A DNA stretch of 64,000 nt from Hysterangium stoloniferum (lineage: Eukaryota; Basidiomycota; Agaricomycetes; Hysterangiales; Hysterangiaceae), in contig WHVD01000011.1 of NCBI GenBank assembly GCA_015178975.1, positions 434,001 to 498,000 of the forward strand, in the 5' to 3' direction. The notes beneath the pieces are model-generated. The model saw only the letters and a list, made by a program, of their open reading frames with translations. It was not told the origin of the DNA and searched no databases. Numbering within the stretch: the first letter of the stretch is position 1; each line of letters starts with the position of its first letter. Below are positions 1-15,152 of the stretch, in pieces. The position numbers were made by a program, and so were the translations under genes.

Positions 1-1955
1 TGTTTTTGGCACCCCGTGAAAAGGCTCCTGATATAACTTGTTAGGGAAATGCGTGAGTTGCTCCTCTAATTGATGACACCATTCCTAAGTAATGTAAATG
101 CCTCAGCGTGGAGCTAATTGTGGCTGTATGTGCCGTGCTATTAATATATGTCTAACGGCTTGCTGACTGCTATAGATCATCGCCTTAATCAAATGCGAGC
201 TCAGCATTGTTCAATCGTCCCGTGAGCTTTCTTCATTGTCAGCTAAGGATGTACTCACTGTAAACACTTTTTTTTAGTCATCGGGTCAATCCTGTCGAAT
301 ATATGTAAGTGACAGATCTGGTGTGTTGCTGTGCTTTAATTGGCAGGGCAGTGCTCGTCCTTGGAATGTGCTTCTTCGCAGGTGGCACAAAGTTTTCCGA
401 ACAAGGCTTTCTCACCAGTGAGTGCCAGCAAATGATTCCCTGGCATGCATACTGAATGAATCATAGCCGCTGCCAATACGAATAGTTCCCTGCTAACCAT
501 AAGCGTCATTGCCGTATTGATTCCAGCCGCATATGTATTGGCGATAGATGCACTCAATGCCTCAAGCTCCAATGATACAAATGTGGATCCTGCTCGTGAT
601 ATTCTGAAGATGAGCCGAGGCGTGCGTTTTTTGCTAGTTTGACAGTTTAGTGCTAGCGCTTATCCTCCAGTTTAGGTTGCAGTAATTTTGCTATTCAGTA
701 TGTGTTGTATATTCTCTTCCGTACTTAATGTTCTGGTTGACTCTGTTATCTAGTATATGGATCTTACTTGGTATTCCAGTTATGGTCACACGCTTATCTG
801 TACAATGATGGTGCTTCAGAGCACAACTTTCCCTCGACCGCATATCCCAAGAAACAAAATAGCACTGATAGTGCTAAACGTCGTGCAGATGGCCCCGAAA
901 CTGGTGCAGATGACCCCGAAACTGGTGCAGAGCGTGAGAAAGAAGAAGAGGAAATCGAAGAACCTCAGCTGAGCGTCGCAGCTAGTCTGGTCTTATTAGC
1001 AATCGTGACGGTTGTGAGCCATCTTAGTGTGGCCTCGTTGTCAGACAGGGCTGAATCTCTTGTTTAGCTTGTAGCTGTTACTGCTGAATGGCTGGTAGAC
1101 AGTATCCAGGGCGTGGTTGCCAAAGGTGGGATCAGTCAGCAATGGGTCGGTTTGATATTATTGCCCATAGTCGGAAATGCAGCTGGTATTACTCAGGCTG
1201 TTCATTTGCAGGTGGATGATTGGCTAACCTTCTGCAGAGCACGTAACGGCTGTGACTGTCTCTTATAAGGTACAATCATTTCTTCTGCTGTGTCATCCCC
1301 AATGAATAATGACATACGTTTCAGGACAAATTAACACTGAGTTTAGGCGTCGCTGTAGGGTCAAGTATTGTATGTGATATTTTGTTTGTCTACGTAAAAT
1401 ACATAAGTTAAGTGGGTGGCACAGCAAATTGCGCTCTTTGTTATTCCCTTTATCGTACTTCTGGTAAGCGTGTGCTTCTTACAAATTTCAACTATCCATT
1501 TAACCAATCCATTGTAGGGATGGATTTTAGGAAAGCCTCTGACGCTCCTCTTCGATCCCTTTCAATCGATCGTATGTGTTAAAGTCTATATTCTGTCGCC
1601 AAATTATAGTATCAGACCTTCCACTTTTAGGTATTGTTCTTGTCGGGTATGCCATTCCAATTTTCTAATGTGCAATTTATCTGGACGTCAATAAAATAGT
1701 CATTACCGTAAATTATTGTCTTCAAGATGGAAAATCAAATTGGCTCGAAGTGAGTAGTTATTATTTTTAGATTCCAGTGGATGGAGTTGACTTCCCTTCA
1801 GGGAATGATTTTAATGTGTAAGAAATACCAGCTGACATCTCATGGAGTATATCTGTTAAGGTATTTTACATTCAGGTTTGTACGTAATTATTGCGGTCAC
1901 CGTCTGGTTCTACCCTGGTTTCGACATCTCGGGCACTTTTGAGAAATGCAATTAA
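1..1955 (+). CDS. Vacuolar Ca2+/H+ exchanger (CAX/VCX1 type), 5' end outside window
   Basis: Cation antiporter of the CaCA superfamily that loads Ca2+ into the vacuole in exchange for protons. Read exon by exon, the plus strand gives conserved CAX blocks in order: GNAVELIVAIIALIK (107-221), IGSILSNILLVLGMCFFAGG (278-417), an SRG-VAVILLF-SYLVFQLWSHAYLY stretch (to 800), AVTAEWLVDSI and LPIVGNAAEHVTAV (1068-1269), DKLTLSLGVAVGSSI, QIALFVIPF, GWILGKPLTLLFDP, LQDGKSNWLEGMILM and a final VWFYPGF, with stop TAA at 1953-1955. The two GNA(V/A)E repeats are the paired alpha-motifs of the family. I place exons at 107-125, 176-221, 278-304, 352-417, 467-621, 676-697, 754-1013, 1068-1185, 1238-1269, 1325-1369, 1425-1463, 1518-1571, 1631-1646, 1700-1749, 1802-1817 and 1876-1955, all with GT-AG borders. 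An 8-nt exon at 45-52 is possible. An acidic hydrophilic loop (about 850-965) separates the halves. The gene converges on fox2. Confidence 0.88.
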
Positions 1956-2711
1956 CTTGTTCAATCTTTCAACTTTGTGTTTCAACCCCTACATCCCAAA
2001 CACCTTCTTTTGTCTCTGTTTCTAAACCCTGAACCCTAAACACCAAACCCGACCGCACCGATACTACATTAAACTTCTGTAATCTTCCAACCCATAATGC
2101 CAATTCTTCATCCCAAACACGGTCTTTCATCGACCCTTCTAAACCCTAACCCGATCCCCGTGTACCGAACGCGTACCGAACCCAATACCACATACCAAAC
2201 CTGACCGCGTACCGAGCATGTCTGGCCGGTGTTCTCACACTCATCAACTTCATCTAGGTAAATTATATTCATAATTTGGCTAGTTTAATCGATCTCCCCT
2301 GCCCTGAGGATGGACAGAAGTATAACCCACAGAAATAGTAAGGTGTATTTCTATTTCTGGCCGTCTTACCACATGCACACAAGCTTACGTATCAATCCAC
2401 CACATTCAATTGCCCTCCCTTTGTCTTTCCTATGCGATCAAGATCCCCAGTTTCATCCTCGCTCTCAGATCCTTTTATCGTCAATTCCGTTTTTCCGTTT
2501 CGAATATATATTGGGTACCTAACCGTTCTCGAGACACCTTTTATGCTCAGGTTGTGCTGTAGCATTATATTTATTATTTACAACAAAGATACCCTTATCC
2601 TTTGTTACCGACCGAGTGAGGTTGACACAACAACCTTAACAGGATTAAACAGAAACATACTTAACAGAAATGCCTTCATGTTAAATTAAGCATGTACTCC
2701 CCTTTCCATTC
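1956..2711. other. Intergenic; C/A-rich tract with telomere-like units
   Basis: Convergent 3' flanks of the Ca2+ exchanger and fox2. No gene is convincing. 1975-2215 is C/A-rich on the plus strand, with scattered CCCTAAA and CCCTGAACCC units and a diverged duplication of about 110 bp (CATCCCAAACAC... followed by CTAAACCCT appears twice). Confidence 0.6.
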
Positions 2712-7000
<4,289 letters not shown>

Positions 7001-7214
7001 TGTTGACTGGGCTGAAAGTATGGCTAAAGCTGAGATTGAACACCTAAAACGTTCTCAAGCCAATTTAAAAATCTTCAAACTGTGGTAATAATATAATCTT
7101 GGTTTCACGTGAAATCTGGGTGTGTTCATGTGATTATCTTGATCAGGATTTACTAATCCGAATTTATGTAAAATACGGCTAGAATAACGAGATGCAAAGT
7201 ATATCGTCCTTGTT
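7001..7214. promoter_or_regulatory. Shared divergent promoter of fox2 and the enoyl-CoA isomerase gene
   Basis: The 214 bp between the two start codons serve two peroxisomal fatty-acid genes pointing away from each other. At 7103-7114 is the perfect 12-bp palindrome TTTCACGTGAAA, holding a CACGTG E-box almost at the midpoint (7107.5) of the interval. I saw no CCTCGG/CCGAGG box of the kind bound by the ascomycete fatty-acid regulators FarA/FarB. Confidence 0.6.
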
Positions 7215-8439
7215 ATGTCCTATCCGTTATCACTCCCTGCACAAATCCCATTACTTACTGTTACCCATCGTATGTGTCATATTCGTGGGTGAACACGGCT
7301 GACATGTACTTTCGATCATTTCGCTAGCGTCGAGCTCGTTATGGGTCATTGAACTCCATCATGGTGAGTAGGAAAGGCTTGCTGGCCAACGGTCTGCTAA
7401 CACGACGCACACAAAGGCGAGGACAATCGTCTAACAGGACACTTCATCGATAATGCAATTCTTCCTGCGCTTGACCACATAGAACTTGCTTGGCGCAACT
7501 CTGTCAGGGATGCAAAAGCTAAGAAGGACCATGATGGAGGAAAGGGGGCCTTGATTATCATTGGCAAGAGAAATCAAGATAAATTCTTCAGTAATGGTGC
7601 GTTATTCATAGGACGGATATTGAAGCCATTCTTGATCTCTTGTCCATCCAGGATTCCACTATCCAGACGTCGTAAAGAACCCAGCCTTTATCCCCAGTGA
7701 GTCTTTTATCCTCATTGCAAATGTCTGTTAAACTAGCGTTATTTAGATACCTACAATGTTTTATTTTCACGACTCCTGTCTTATCCCAGTAAGGAAAATG
7801 CCGACTGCTCAGGTTACGCTTGGTGTACTGATTAATACTGAAACAGTTCCTACAATCGCCGCGATTAACGGGCATGTTTTCGCGGCCGGATTAATAACCG
7901 CACTTTCGTGTGATTATCGGGTCATCAGGTCGGATAAACAGCGCAGGGTATGGGGCTGCATGAATGAGGTGGATTTACTCTCCGTTATCTGTGATCGTTG
8001 TCTTAGGTTTCAAATGGTAACATTGTGTAGGTACACTTCGGTGCACCTCTTCCGGTTTCTTTTACCCAGTTACTCAAGAGAAAGGTCCCGAATCCACAAG
8101 TGTTGCGTAAATTGGTGCTCGAGGGACATAGATTTACCCCCTCGGAGATGTTGGAGGCTAGTATTGTCGACTACGTCGTCGACGGTGACTCCGAGGCAGT
8201 CTTGAAACACGCGACCGAGCTTGCTGAGCAGGTTAGTGGAAATGCCCGCGCTGGAGTATGGGGTCTGATCAAGGTTAGTTTTTAATGCTATTAATTTTGC
8301 GGAAGGCGCTTTATCAACGTGATTTTTTACCACACGACAATAGAAAGGAATTAATGACGATATTTTGGGTGCTGCTCGATTAAACCCAAGGACTGTGCAC
8401 GCAGAGGAAGAAGATGCGATTGCAAGGGCTCGTTTGTGA
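7215..8439 (+). CDS. Enoyl-CoA delta-isomerase/hydratase family protein, peroxisomal
   Basis: Crotonase-fold enzyme, probably the Delta3,Delta2-enoyl-CoA isomerase that lets unsaturated fatty acids enter beta-oxidation. Exon 1 (7215-7269) reads MSYPLSLPAQIPLLTVTH; exon 2 (7327-7362) SSSLWVIELHH; then GEDNRLTGHFIDNAILPALD, GGKGALIIIGKRNQDKFFSN, HYPDVVKNPAFIP, and the crotonase core PTIAAINGHVFAAGLITALSCDYRV (7845-7925). Next come WGCMNEV, HFGAP-type text, and LRKLVLEGHRFTPSEMLEA-IVDYVVDG (8100-8190). The last exon gives GINDDILGAARLNPRTVHAEEE and ends ARARL, stop TGA 8437-8439. The ARL tail fits the PTS1 consensus, agreeing with the AKL of its divergent neighbour fox2. All introns are short GT-AG. 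Isomerase and hydratase cannot be told apart with certainty from the motifs. Confidence 0.85.
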
Positions 8440-9285
8440 ACACTCCTTCATCACACACTCTTAATTATTAACCTTTGAAGCAATGCCCGGCCAGTAGACA
8501 GGGCAAAAGTATGTCTTCTTGTTGGTGAGAATACAATGGTTCCTTGTGGGTGTAATGGCTACTAGAGAGAAAAGTTGATTGAAGCAGCGAAAAATTAAGA
8601 GTGATCGGGTGGTGAGGTCATCATGCGTGTGAGAATAGGGCGACCAGGATTATAATCCCTTTCTGATATTTTCCATGAATCTCGGAGGATCTTCCGAAAG
8701 AGCCTCGGGGGGTCGGGAACAAAGAATTCCGAGAGATAAATATAGCCCAGAATTTCTACCTACATAGCTTTTCAGAAACTATTATGCTGTACATGTGTAC
8801 ATATATAATTCTGATGATGTCATAGAGACGGTTTCCATTTCCCGATGCCAAATGCAGACTTGAAGTAAACATATGCTTTAGCACAGTATACCAACAGCAT
8901 TTGTAATTCTAAGGTCGTTGAAGTAACTATAGGTACGTGCATCTGTGATCTGCAAAGTAGTGACTGTTTCCGCCCAACTCACAGCCTAGTTGACAGGTTG
9001 ATACACTTGGATAGATCCATCAAGAGAGGGGTCTAACGCATACGTGAGTAAGTGAGACCCCAAAGCACTTATATATGACATTAAGCTCGCTCCCAATACT
9101 GTTGCCAATCATGATGGTAGTCACTACCGAGTCATCATTATTCCCTGGTTCAAGCAAAGAACAAAAAAAAAACAGGACAGAGAGGACAATAAGAGAACAA
9201 GCGGAGTCTTGGCTCAGTCTGCCATTGTTTCTGCTGACAAATCATCAAATCCACTCTTTCTCACCCCATTATCTTTCTCACCCAG
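8440..9285. other. Intergenic, no gene seen
   Basis: 3' flank of the isomerase gene and upstream region of the aspartic protease. It holds short A-runs near 9165 and no coding region I can support. Confidence 0.5.
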
Positions 9286-9293
9286 TATAAAAA
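9286..9293 (+). promoter_or_regulatory. TATA box of the aspartic protease gene
   Basis: TATAAAAA lies 136-143 bp upstream of the ATG at 9429, in a pyrimidine-rich leader (CTCTCTACCTCTCCCTC near 9330). This is a typical core promoter for a strongly expressed secreted-enzyme gene. Confidence 0.6.
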
Positions 9294-9428
9294 GGAAGGA
9301 TCATCCAAATGACCAATTTACACACAGTCTCTCTACCTCTCCCTCTCTTCATTCTTCAAAGGCAGGACCTTCGTCTCGTTCTCACTGGTGTAGTTCGACG
9401 TTGCCATCTTAGCTCGCTTTAATCAATT

Positions 9429-11277
9429 ATGCATTTCACTATCAGTTTCTCCGTTCTGTTTTTGGCCGTGGTTTCTTTAGTGTATGTTCAGGCTGCGCCG
9501 ACGTCGAAACGAGCACCTGGCTTGATAACATTTCCAATACGTTCCTTACATGGTCGGGTTAGAGGTATTCATCCACAGCTGGTGTGTCATCTCATTTTGC
9601 GTATGTATACATTGGAGCTGGCCACTAACATATATATCATTTCATAGGACTTTCAACAACAGATCAATCGAGCTGAGCGTCGACTCGCACGCATGACTGG
9701 TCGCGATGCACCCTCCGACGATCACCTGCGTGCCAGGCTAGACAAGCGGATGTATATTATTGGCAATGGGCCCAGTCGACTTCCTGTAAAGGCACAGACC
9801 AAACGATATAATTCGGCCGCCAAATTATTCGACTCCTTCAAGGAAAAGATGGCCTCCTTGACAGTTGCACAAAAGGCAGCCTTCAAAGCCAAAACTAAGA
9901 GCAACTCAACAGCCGGTTCCAATGCAGGAGGCGTGTCTCCTATCGATTTGCAAGCAGCGGCAAATGGCGGTCTAACAGATGGCAATACACCAACTGCTTC
10001 CGATTCCCTTGCCTTGGACATCGAGGGACCGGATGTTGGATGTTAGTGTCAAACATTTTAGCAACCCTCATATCTTATTCTCTAAATAATTAGACGTTGC
10101 CCAAGTTCAAATCGGAACTCCACCAAAGAACTTTGTGATCTTGATGGATTCGGGATCTGCAGATTTTTGGGTTGGCTCTGAAAACTGTCGGTCGGAAGCA
10201 GGCGGAGGTAAGTCATCAGCTGGTCCCCAGAAACTGTACGTTTAATATACCTTTTAGGATGTGGCCAACACGAATTCCTTGGGAAAAAATCGAGCTCGAC
10301 GTTCGTTGACACCAAAGCACCGTTCAACGTGAGCTATGGAACAGGCAATGTTGCTGGCACTGTCATTCGCGACAATGTTGTTCTGGCGGGTTTGCAATTG
10401 ACAAATCACACATTTGGCACCGCAGATACCGAATCCGTCGATTTTTCATCGTGAGTTTGGCTAATTGTGGTTTTTCTTTCTCTTCTAACTCAAGTCGTCA
10501 TGACAGTGACAGTACTTTGTTTGATGGCTTGATGGGTCTGGCGCAATCAGGCCTCTCGGAACAACGGGTACCGACACCTGTTGAATCACTAAATATCGCG
10601 AATTTGATCCCACAGGCGATCACTTCGTACAAGATCTCTCGTCTAGTTGATGGGAAGAATGATGGTGAAATTACGTTTGGTGGTCTTGACCAAACGAAGT
10701 TCGATTCTGCAACAAAGGTCACAATTCCAAACGTGAACGAAAGAGGATTTTGGGAAGGTGATGTGGATTCGTTTACCGTCGACGGCCAGGACTCCGGCCT
10801 TCAGGGACGAACTGCTATTCTCGACACGGGAACCACTCTGATTATTGCCCCCGCAGCCGTGAGTTATTACCTTTGCATATGAATCAAATTGTGTCTCACA
10901 CTTAGCTTATAGGACGCTAAGGTCATACATAACCTGATAAATGGGTCGCGTTCTGATGGACAGGGCGGTTTCATTATTCCTTGCACCACCAACGCATCTG
11001 TCGCGCTCACCTTCGGCGGGCGGTCATGTGAGCCATTTTCCCACGTCTCTACTACCCATTGACATTCAGACCCTTTGCAATAGTTGCCATTGATCCCCGT
11101 GATATCACGCCTTTGCCCGTCGATCCCGCTGACCCTACTGGGGATTGTCAATCGGGGATCACATCTGGTAACGTCGGTGCTGATACGGAGTGGTTGGTAG
11201 GAGATGTTTTCTTGAAGAATGCCTATTTCTCGACGAACGTCAATGAGAACACAATCTCACTCGCGAAGCTGGTCTAG
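9429..11277 (+). CDS. Secreted pepsin-like aspartic protease (family A1)
   Basis: Extracellular acid endopeptidase. Residues 1-22 (MHFTISFSVLFLAVVSLVYV then QA) form a signal peptide, followed by a propeptide with a KR pair and a Ser/Thr/Ala-rich stretch (exon 9648-10040). The mature core starts GYVAQVQIGTPPKNF (exon from 10095). The first catalytic Asp is in DSGSADFWVG (about 10146-10175), the flap is NVSYGTGNVAGTV (about 10327), and the second catalytic Asp is in AILDTGTTLI (about 10813-10842). The C terminus is GDVFLKNAYFSTNVNENTIS and LAKLV, stop at 11275-11277. About six short introns; the joints I checked (9582-9647, 10041-10094) keep frame and restore the conserved GY at the core start. 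No GPI-type hydrophobic tail, so it is probably released rather than wall-anchored. Length, near 470 aa, is normal for fungal A1 proteases. No break seen. Confidence 0.92.
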
Positions 11278-11712
11278 GCGTTTTAACGCCGTCTTTCGCT
11301 ATTCACTCATTTTATCACTTGACAGAGAGGGAGAGGGCGGACGGTTGTACGATTCAAATACAATTTTTTTTTGGAACGTGGCACATGGTGGAATCAGTTG
11401 TAAAGTTCGCCGAGCAGACTGCTTGTATTATATCTGTTGTGACTAAGTGGTCAGCCATGTTTTCCACCGTTCTAATAGGGAGTTGAGGTCAGAGGCTGCC
11501 AGATCGAAGCTAGCGAAAAATATCGGATACCAGACATGAAAGCGTGGGCTTGCATAGGTCACATTTTGATGATATATGTTGATGACAGGTATTATACAGC
11601 CGCGCCAGGAGGTGCACTGGAGACACTTGTGTGTATACGTTAGATGGACCGCGAGCGCCCTCATCCCAACTACGGGTAAGCATCGATATATAAAGATACT
11701 ATGATCAACGCA

Positions 11713-11923
11713 CACCAGATGTTTGACACTGCACCAGGTATTTGACACTGCACTAGGTATTTGACTCCACCAGGTATTTGACAGTCCACCAGGTACTTGA
11801 CAGTCCACCAGGTATTTGACACTCCACCAGTTCTTTGACACACCAGTTCTTTGACACACCAGTTCTTTGACACTCCACCAGTTCTTTGACACCCCACCAG
11901 TTCTTTGACACCCAGCTCTTTGA
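11713..11923. repeat. Minisatellite, 16-19 bp units, about 12 copies
   Basis: Tandem units of CACCAGGTATTTGACAC(T/A)(G/C) type. The first six carry CCAGGTATTTGAC and the last five or six carry CCAGTTCTTTGAC, so the array has two blocks. Some units lack 3 bp, which breaks any single reading frame. Open frames on the minus strand (repeats of VKELV or SNTWW) are a by-product of the repeat. Confidence 0.85.
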
Positions 11924-12911
11924 AAATTTATGTTGGGGATAGTTCATTTGTCAAGTGGATGTACTTAGTACTAGTATATCATGGTTGAATTCAAGCGGCT
12001 AGCTCCCTAAAAGTAACTAACGACACGGTCCAGATAGTGTATATAGCCGATCTCCTCGGCGCGGCTTTTTTGATTTACATTCGTAAGAACGAGTAATATC
12101 TGGGGCGTAGGCACCTGGACCACAAGTTAGAGTGATTTTGTTGACTCGTCTACTCGTTCGGCGTACCCGGTTCTGACTTTCTGTCAATTTTGAAATGCTG
12201 TTCAGCACAGCTCCACAAAGGACATCCCAGGACCTTGGGCCATTTAGGAAACGCACCGATTTTCTATGCATATTACAGTTCCCGCGGAAGCCAATATTTA
12301 TTTAATAAAGTGGTTCGAAATGTGAGCGCTAGCAATTAAATGCGTTGCTTTATGGACCCACGTGCACCACACGGGGTCGAACACGCCGACACTCTAACCG
12401 AAGGGAAAATTGATCACATCAACCTTACAAGAAATTCAGAACACTTCTCGAGGTGTTCTGAATTTCCGTAACTGAGAAGTCGCCCTGGGCGCTACAGAAT
12501 ATTAATTACTGACCAATGTGGCAATTATTTTCACAAGTTGTGACACATTCCAATTTCGCGTATTAATATTTCGAATGGAATCGAGTTTCCAAGCTTTGGT
12601 TCATGCCAGTCGTTAGCTATACCACTTCATTTTAATTTTAATTATCCTGAACATGTACAAAATGCGAGCTTTATATTTATAAACAGGGAAACACCGCCCA
12701 ACAGCCCGAAATACAATACCTCATTGATGGGATGAATGATAATGTGTCGTTTAGGCTACATCGGGAACGAAATCCTACAAAACACGATACAAGACTGCAT
12801 AAAAAATATCCCAAATAATAGCAAAGATACGATGAATATGTAGAAAGCATATTCTAAATTGGCAAAATACCGAGTATGGGATTCCTCATACTTGTTTTTG
12901 TTTTGTTTCTT
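11924..12911. other. Intergenic with one strong hairpin
   Basis: AT-rich, no supported gene. 12431-12466 is an inverted repeat (14-bp arms GAAATTCAGAACAC and its complement around an 8-nt CTCGAG-containing loop). Confidence 0.6.
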
Positions 12912-15152
12912 TCAAGCATGATATGCGAATGAAACAGCACCGTATAATCCATCCTCGCGGCCTAGCATGCCCTGGCCATGCAAGATCTGCAAATGAAAAT
13001 GAATTAACACATCATCATAAAAAATAAGTATCGAGAATGATATACCTCCATCTTCCTCGCATGCCAACCACACACGCTGCTCACATTTCCGTTGGAATCC
13101 GAGAGCCTTCCAAGCTCAACACGGAAGGGATGTTCAGGTGGCAAGTCACGTCTCAACACTGCACCAAATGTTCCTTCTTCTGTCACCCACCCACTCGCCG
13201 TGTCGACGTACCACCCCCTCCCACCCTTGCTGCGTACGATCCGCCACGCTCCAGCACCCGCTCCGAGGCTACCAAGCATATGCATCGAGAGTTCAATACC
13301 GCGCAACCGTGTTGGTGCTGCTTTTGGCGGCTTCGGAGGGGTGATGGAGAATGAAAATGGTGCAGTGGGCTGGATGAGTTGCGAGTGGAGTGCTAGCGTA
13401 GCTTGTCGAGGGCTGAGAGATAGTTCAGGTGACGTGTTTACGAGTGTGAGGATCTCCACATTAGGGGATTTTGATATCATAAATGCAGTTATATCCGCGA
13501 GAGAAAGTGTGGGAATGTGTGCCAATCCCAGAGATCGTAGGGCAAGTTGAGGGCTGAATGACTTGAGGATGTGACAGGTCAAGGGACAGCTCGATAGGTC
13601 GAGGTATTGAAGTTTCCCTGATGTGAAACATGGACTTTCATTTATGATGCGGAGGAGATCTGATTCATTGAGCACGGAGCGGAAAGTCATGTCTCCATAC
13701 AGAGACAATTCTTTCAACTGGAAAGACGCACGCCCGTTGATTAAGAAGTTAGTGATTGAGGCACTCGTGAGGCGGGAACAACGGCCTAGCGCAAATGATG
13801 TAAGACGGAGGGTCGAGTCATTGGCCAACTGGTCGAGAAGCTCTGGGGCACATAGCGTCCCAGAAAGGTCGAGGTGTGTAAGAGAGGGGAATGCAAGGAC
13901 AAAGGGGGTAAGAACAGATGACGGTACGGAGCGAACACCTCGTAGGCCCAAACGCTGTAGGCCAGGGAGCATCAGAGGACCCTCTTCTCCATTACTTCCC
14001 AAATATGTGTTTACAAATTCATCCAGGGCATTTACGAATACGGAGCTAACACAACCACAAAAATCGAGGGCCTCGATCGCTTTACATTCTTTGCGACGCT
14101 CAGCAGTCTCATCCTCCGTTCCATTACGAGGACGGGCGCGACCACGATCCCGCGAGGTGCGACCCCTGAGTAATAGCTCGCTCAGGACGGGGAGCGTGAG
14201 AGCACCGTCCATATACTCGGTGGCCCCAAATACTTCAAGGTTCACCATTTCCTGAAAACGCGGGTGACACATTCAGAAGTCTTACTTGGAAAAAAGCCCA
14301 TGTGTACATACCTGGAGAACCCGATTGACACGGTCGCCAGTGACATAACGGCTATTCATACCTTCGTCAACAGAGCGCCGCATTCCTATGGTCCGGAAGT
14401 GATTAAAATCAAGACTACGTGTATGCCTTCCCGGGCGATGGTCATGTGGGGTTGGTACTATATGACAAAGTTTTTCAGCATACAATGACAGCTAGAGCTC
14501 GGTTATACGACTCACCGTACATACCGGTGACAGTCTCAACTGCGTCGGTGACGGATCTCAGGAGCCTCCAGCGCCCAGGGCTTTTTGCGCGTCTAGGACT
14601 CGGATCACGAGACGCAGGGGGAGAAAGTAACTCGGGAGGAATTGATCCATCAGGAAGGCCCACGGCAAGGGTCTCCATGACGCACTCTTGAATGCGCAGA
14701 GCGTCCGCATTTACACCGGCCAATGCGACGGCAGCATTCTTCACGGTTTGGTCTACGATTGCAGAGGACGGCTGGAGCTCGTCATCCTCCTCGCCACTGG
14801 TTATTTCATCGACGAATGCAAGCCAGTTCCTGGGGAGTCGAACCTCTACTTTGCGGTAGAGCCATGGCTTTGCAGCATCGTGCCATGCTTTATTTAGGAG
14901 ACAGAGGCTGTGGAGGGTCTTGCGAGCTAATGGTTCTGGCCAATTTGGTGGAGGATATGAGGACGGCAAGGCTATTGGGTTTGAATTGGATTGTGAGACC
15001 ATAGGATCAAGAGAGGGTACTGGAGGGGGAAGTGCAGCATGATAGACTGCTGAACAAATAGCGTATAGAAGATCTGGGGAGTAAGACGCTAAGCAAGACG
15101 TGGACATTGCACGAGGGGGTCTGGTCATGAAGTGACGCATAACCTCAAACAT
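12912..15152 (-). CDS. Leucine-rich-repeat (RNI-like) protein, F-box-like N terminus
   Basis: Likely a substrate-binding protein of an SCF-type ubiquitin ligase, or a related LRR scaffold. The N-terminal exon (15152 down to about 14515) has SYSPDLLYAICSAVYHAA and LHSLCLLNKAWHDAAKPWLY, the pattern of basidiomycete F-box-like heads (L-x-CxVxKxW). A middle exon (about 14440-14310) and a long exon (14250-13045) follow. The long exon holds irregular LRRs such as LPGLQRLGLRGV, FPSLTHLDLSGT, LQYLDLSSC and LALRSLGLAHIP. The last exon (about 12986-12912) reads ILHGQGMLGREDGLYGAVSF then AYHA and TGA, joined across a GT-AG intron after ARKME. The start at 15152 is the first ATG of the frame; an internal Met such as that of MRHFMTRPPRAM is possible. 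The family is fast-evolving, so no specific substrate is implied. Confidence 0.8.

Noticed and set aside
11443-11947. Long minus-strand frames with repeated VKELV/SNTWW peptides
   Set aside because: Translation of the minisatellite in several frames; no gene features.
13037-14255. Plus-strand frames of up to 210 aa opposite the LRR gene
   Set aside because: Shadows of the minus-strand exon; no motifs of their own.
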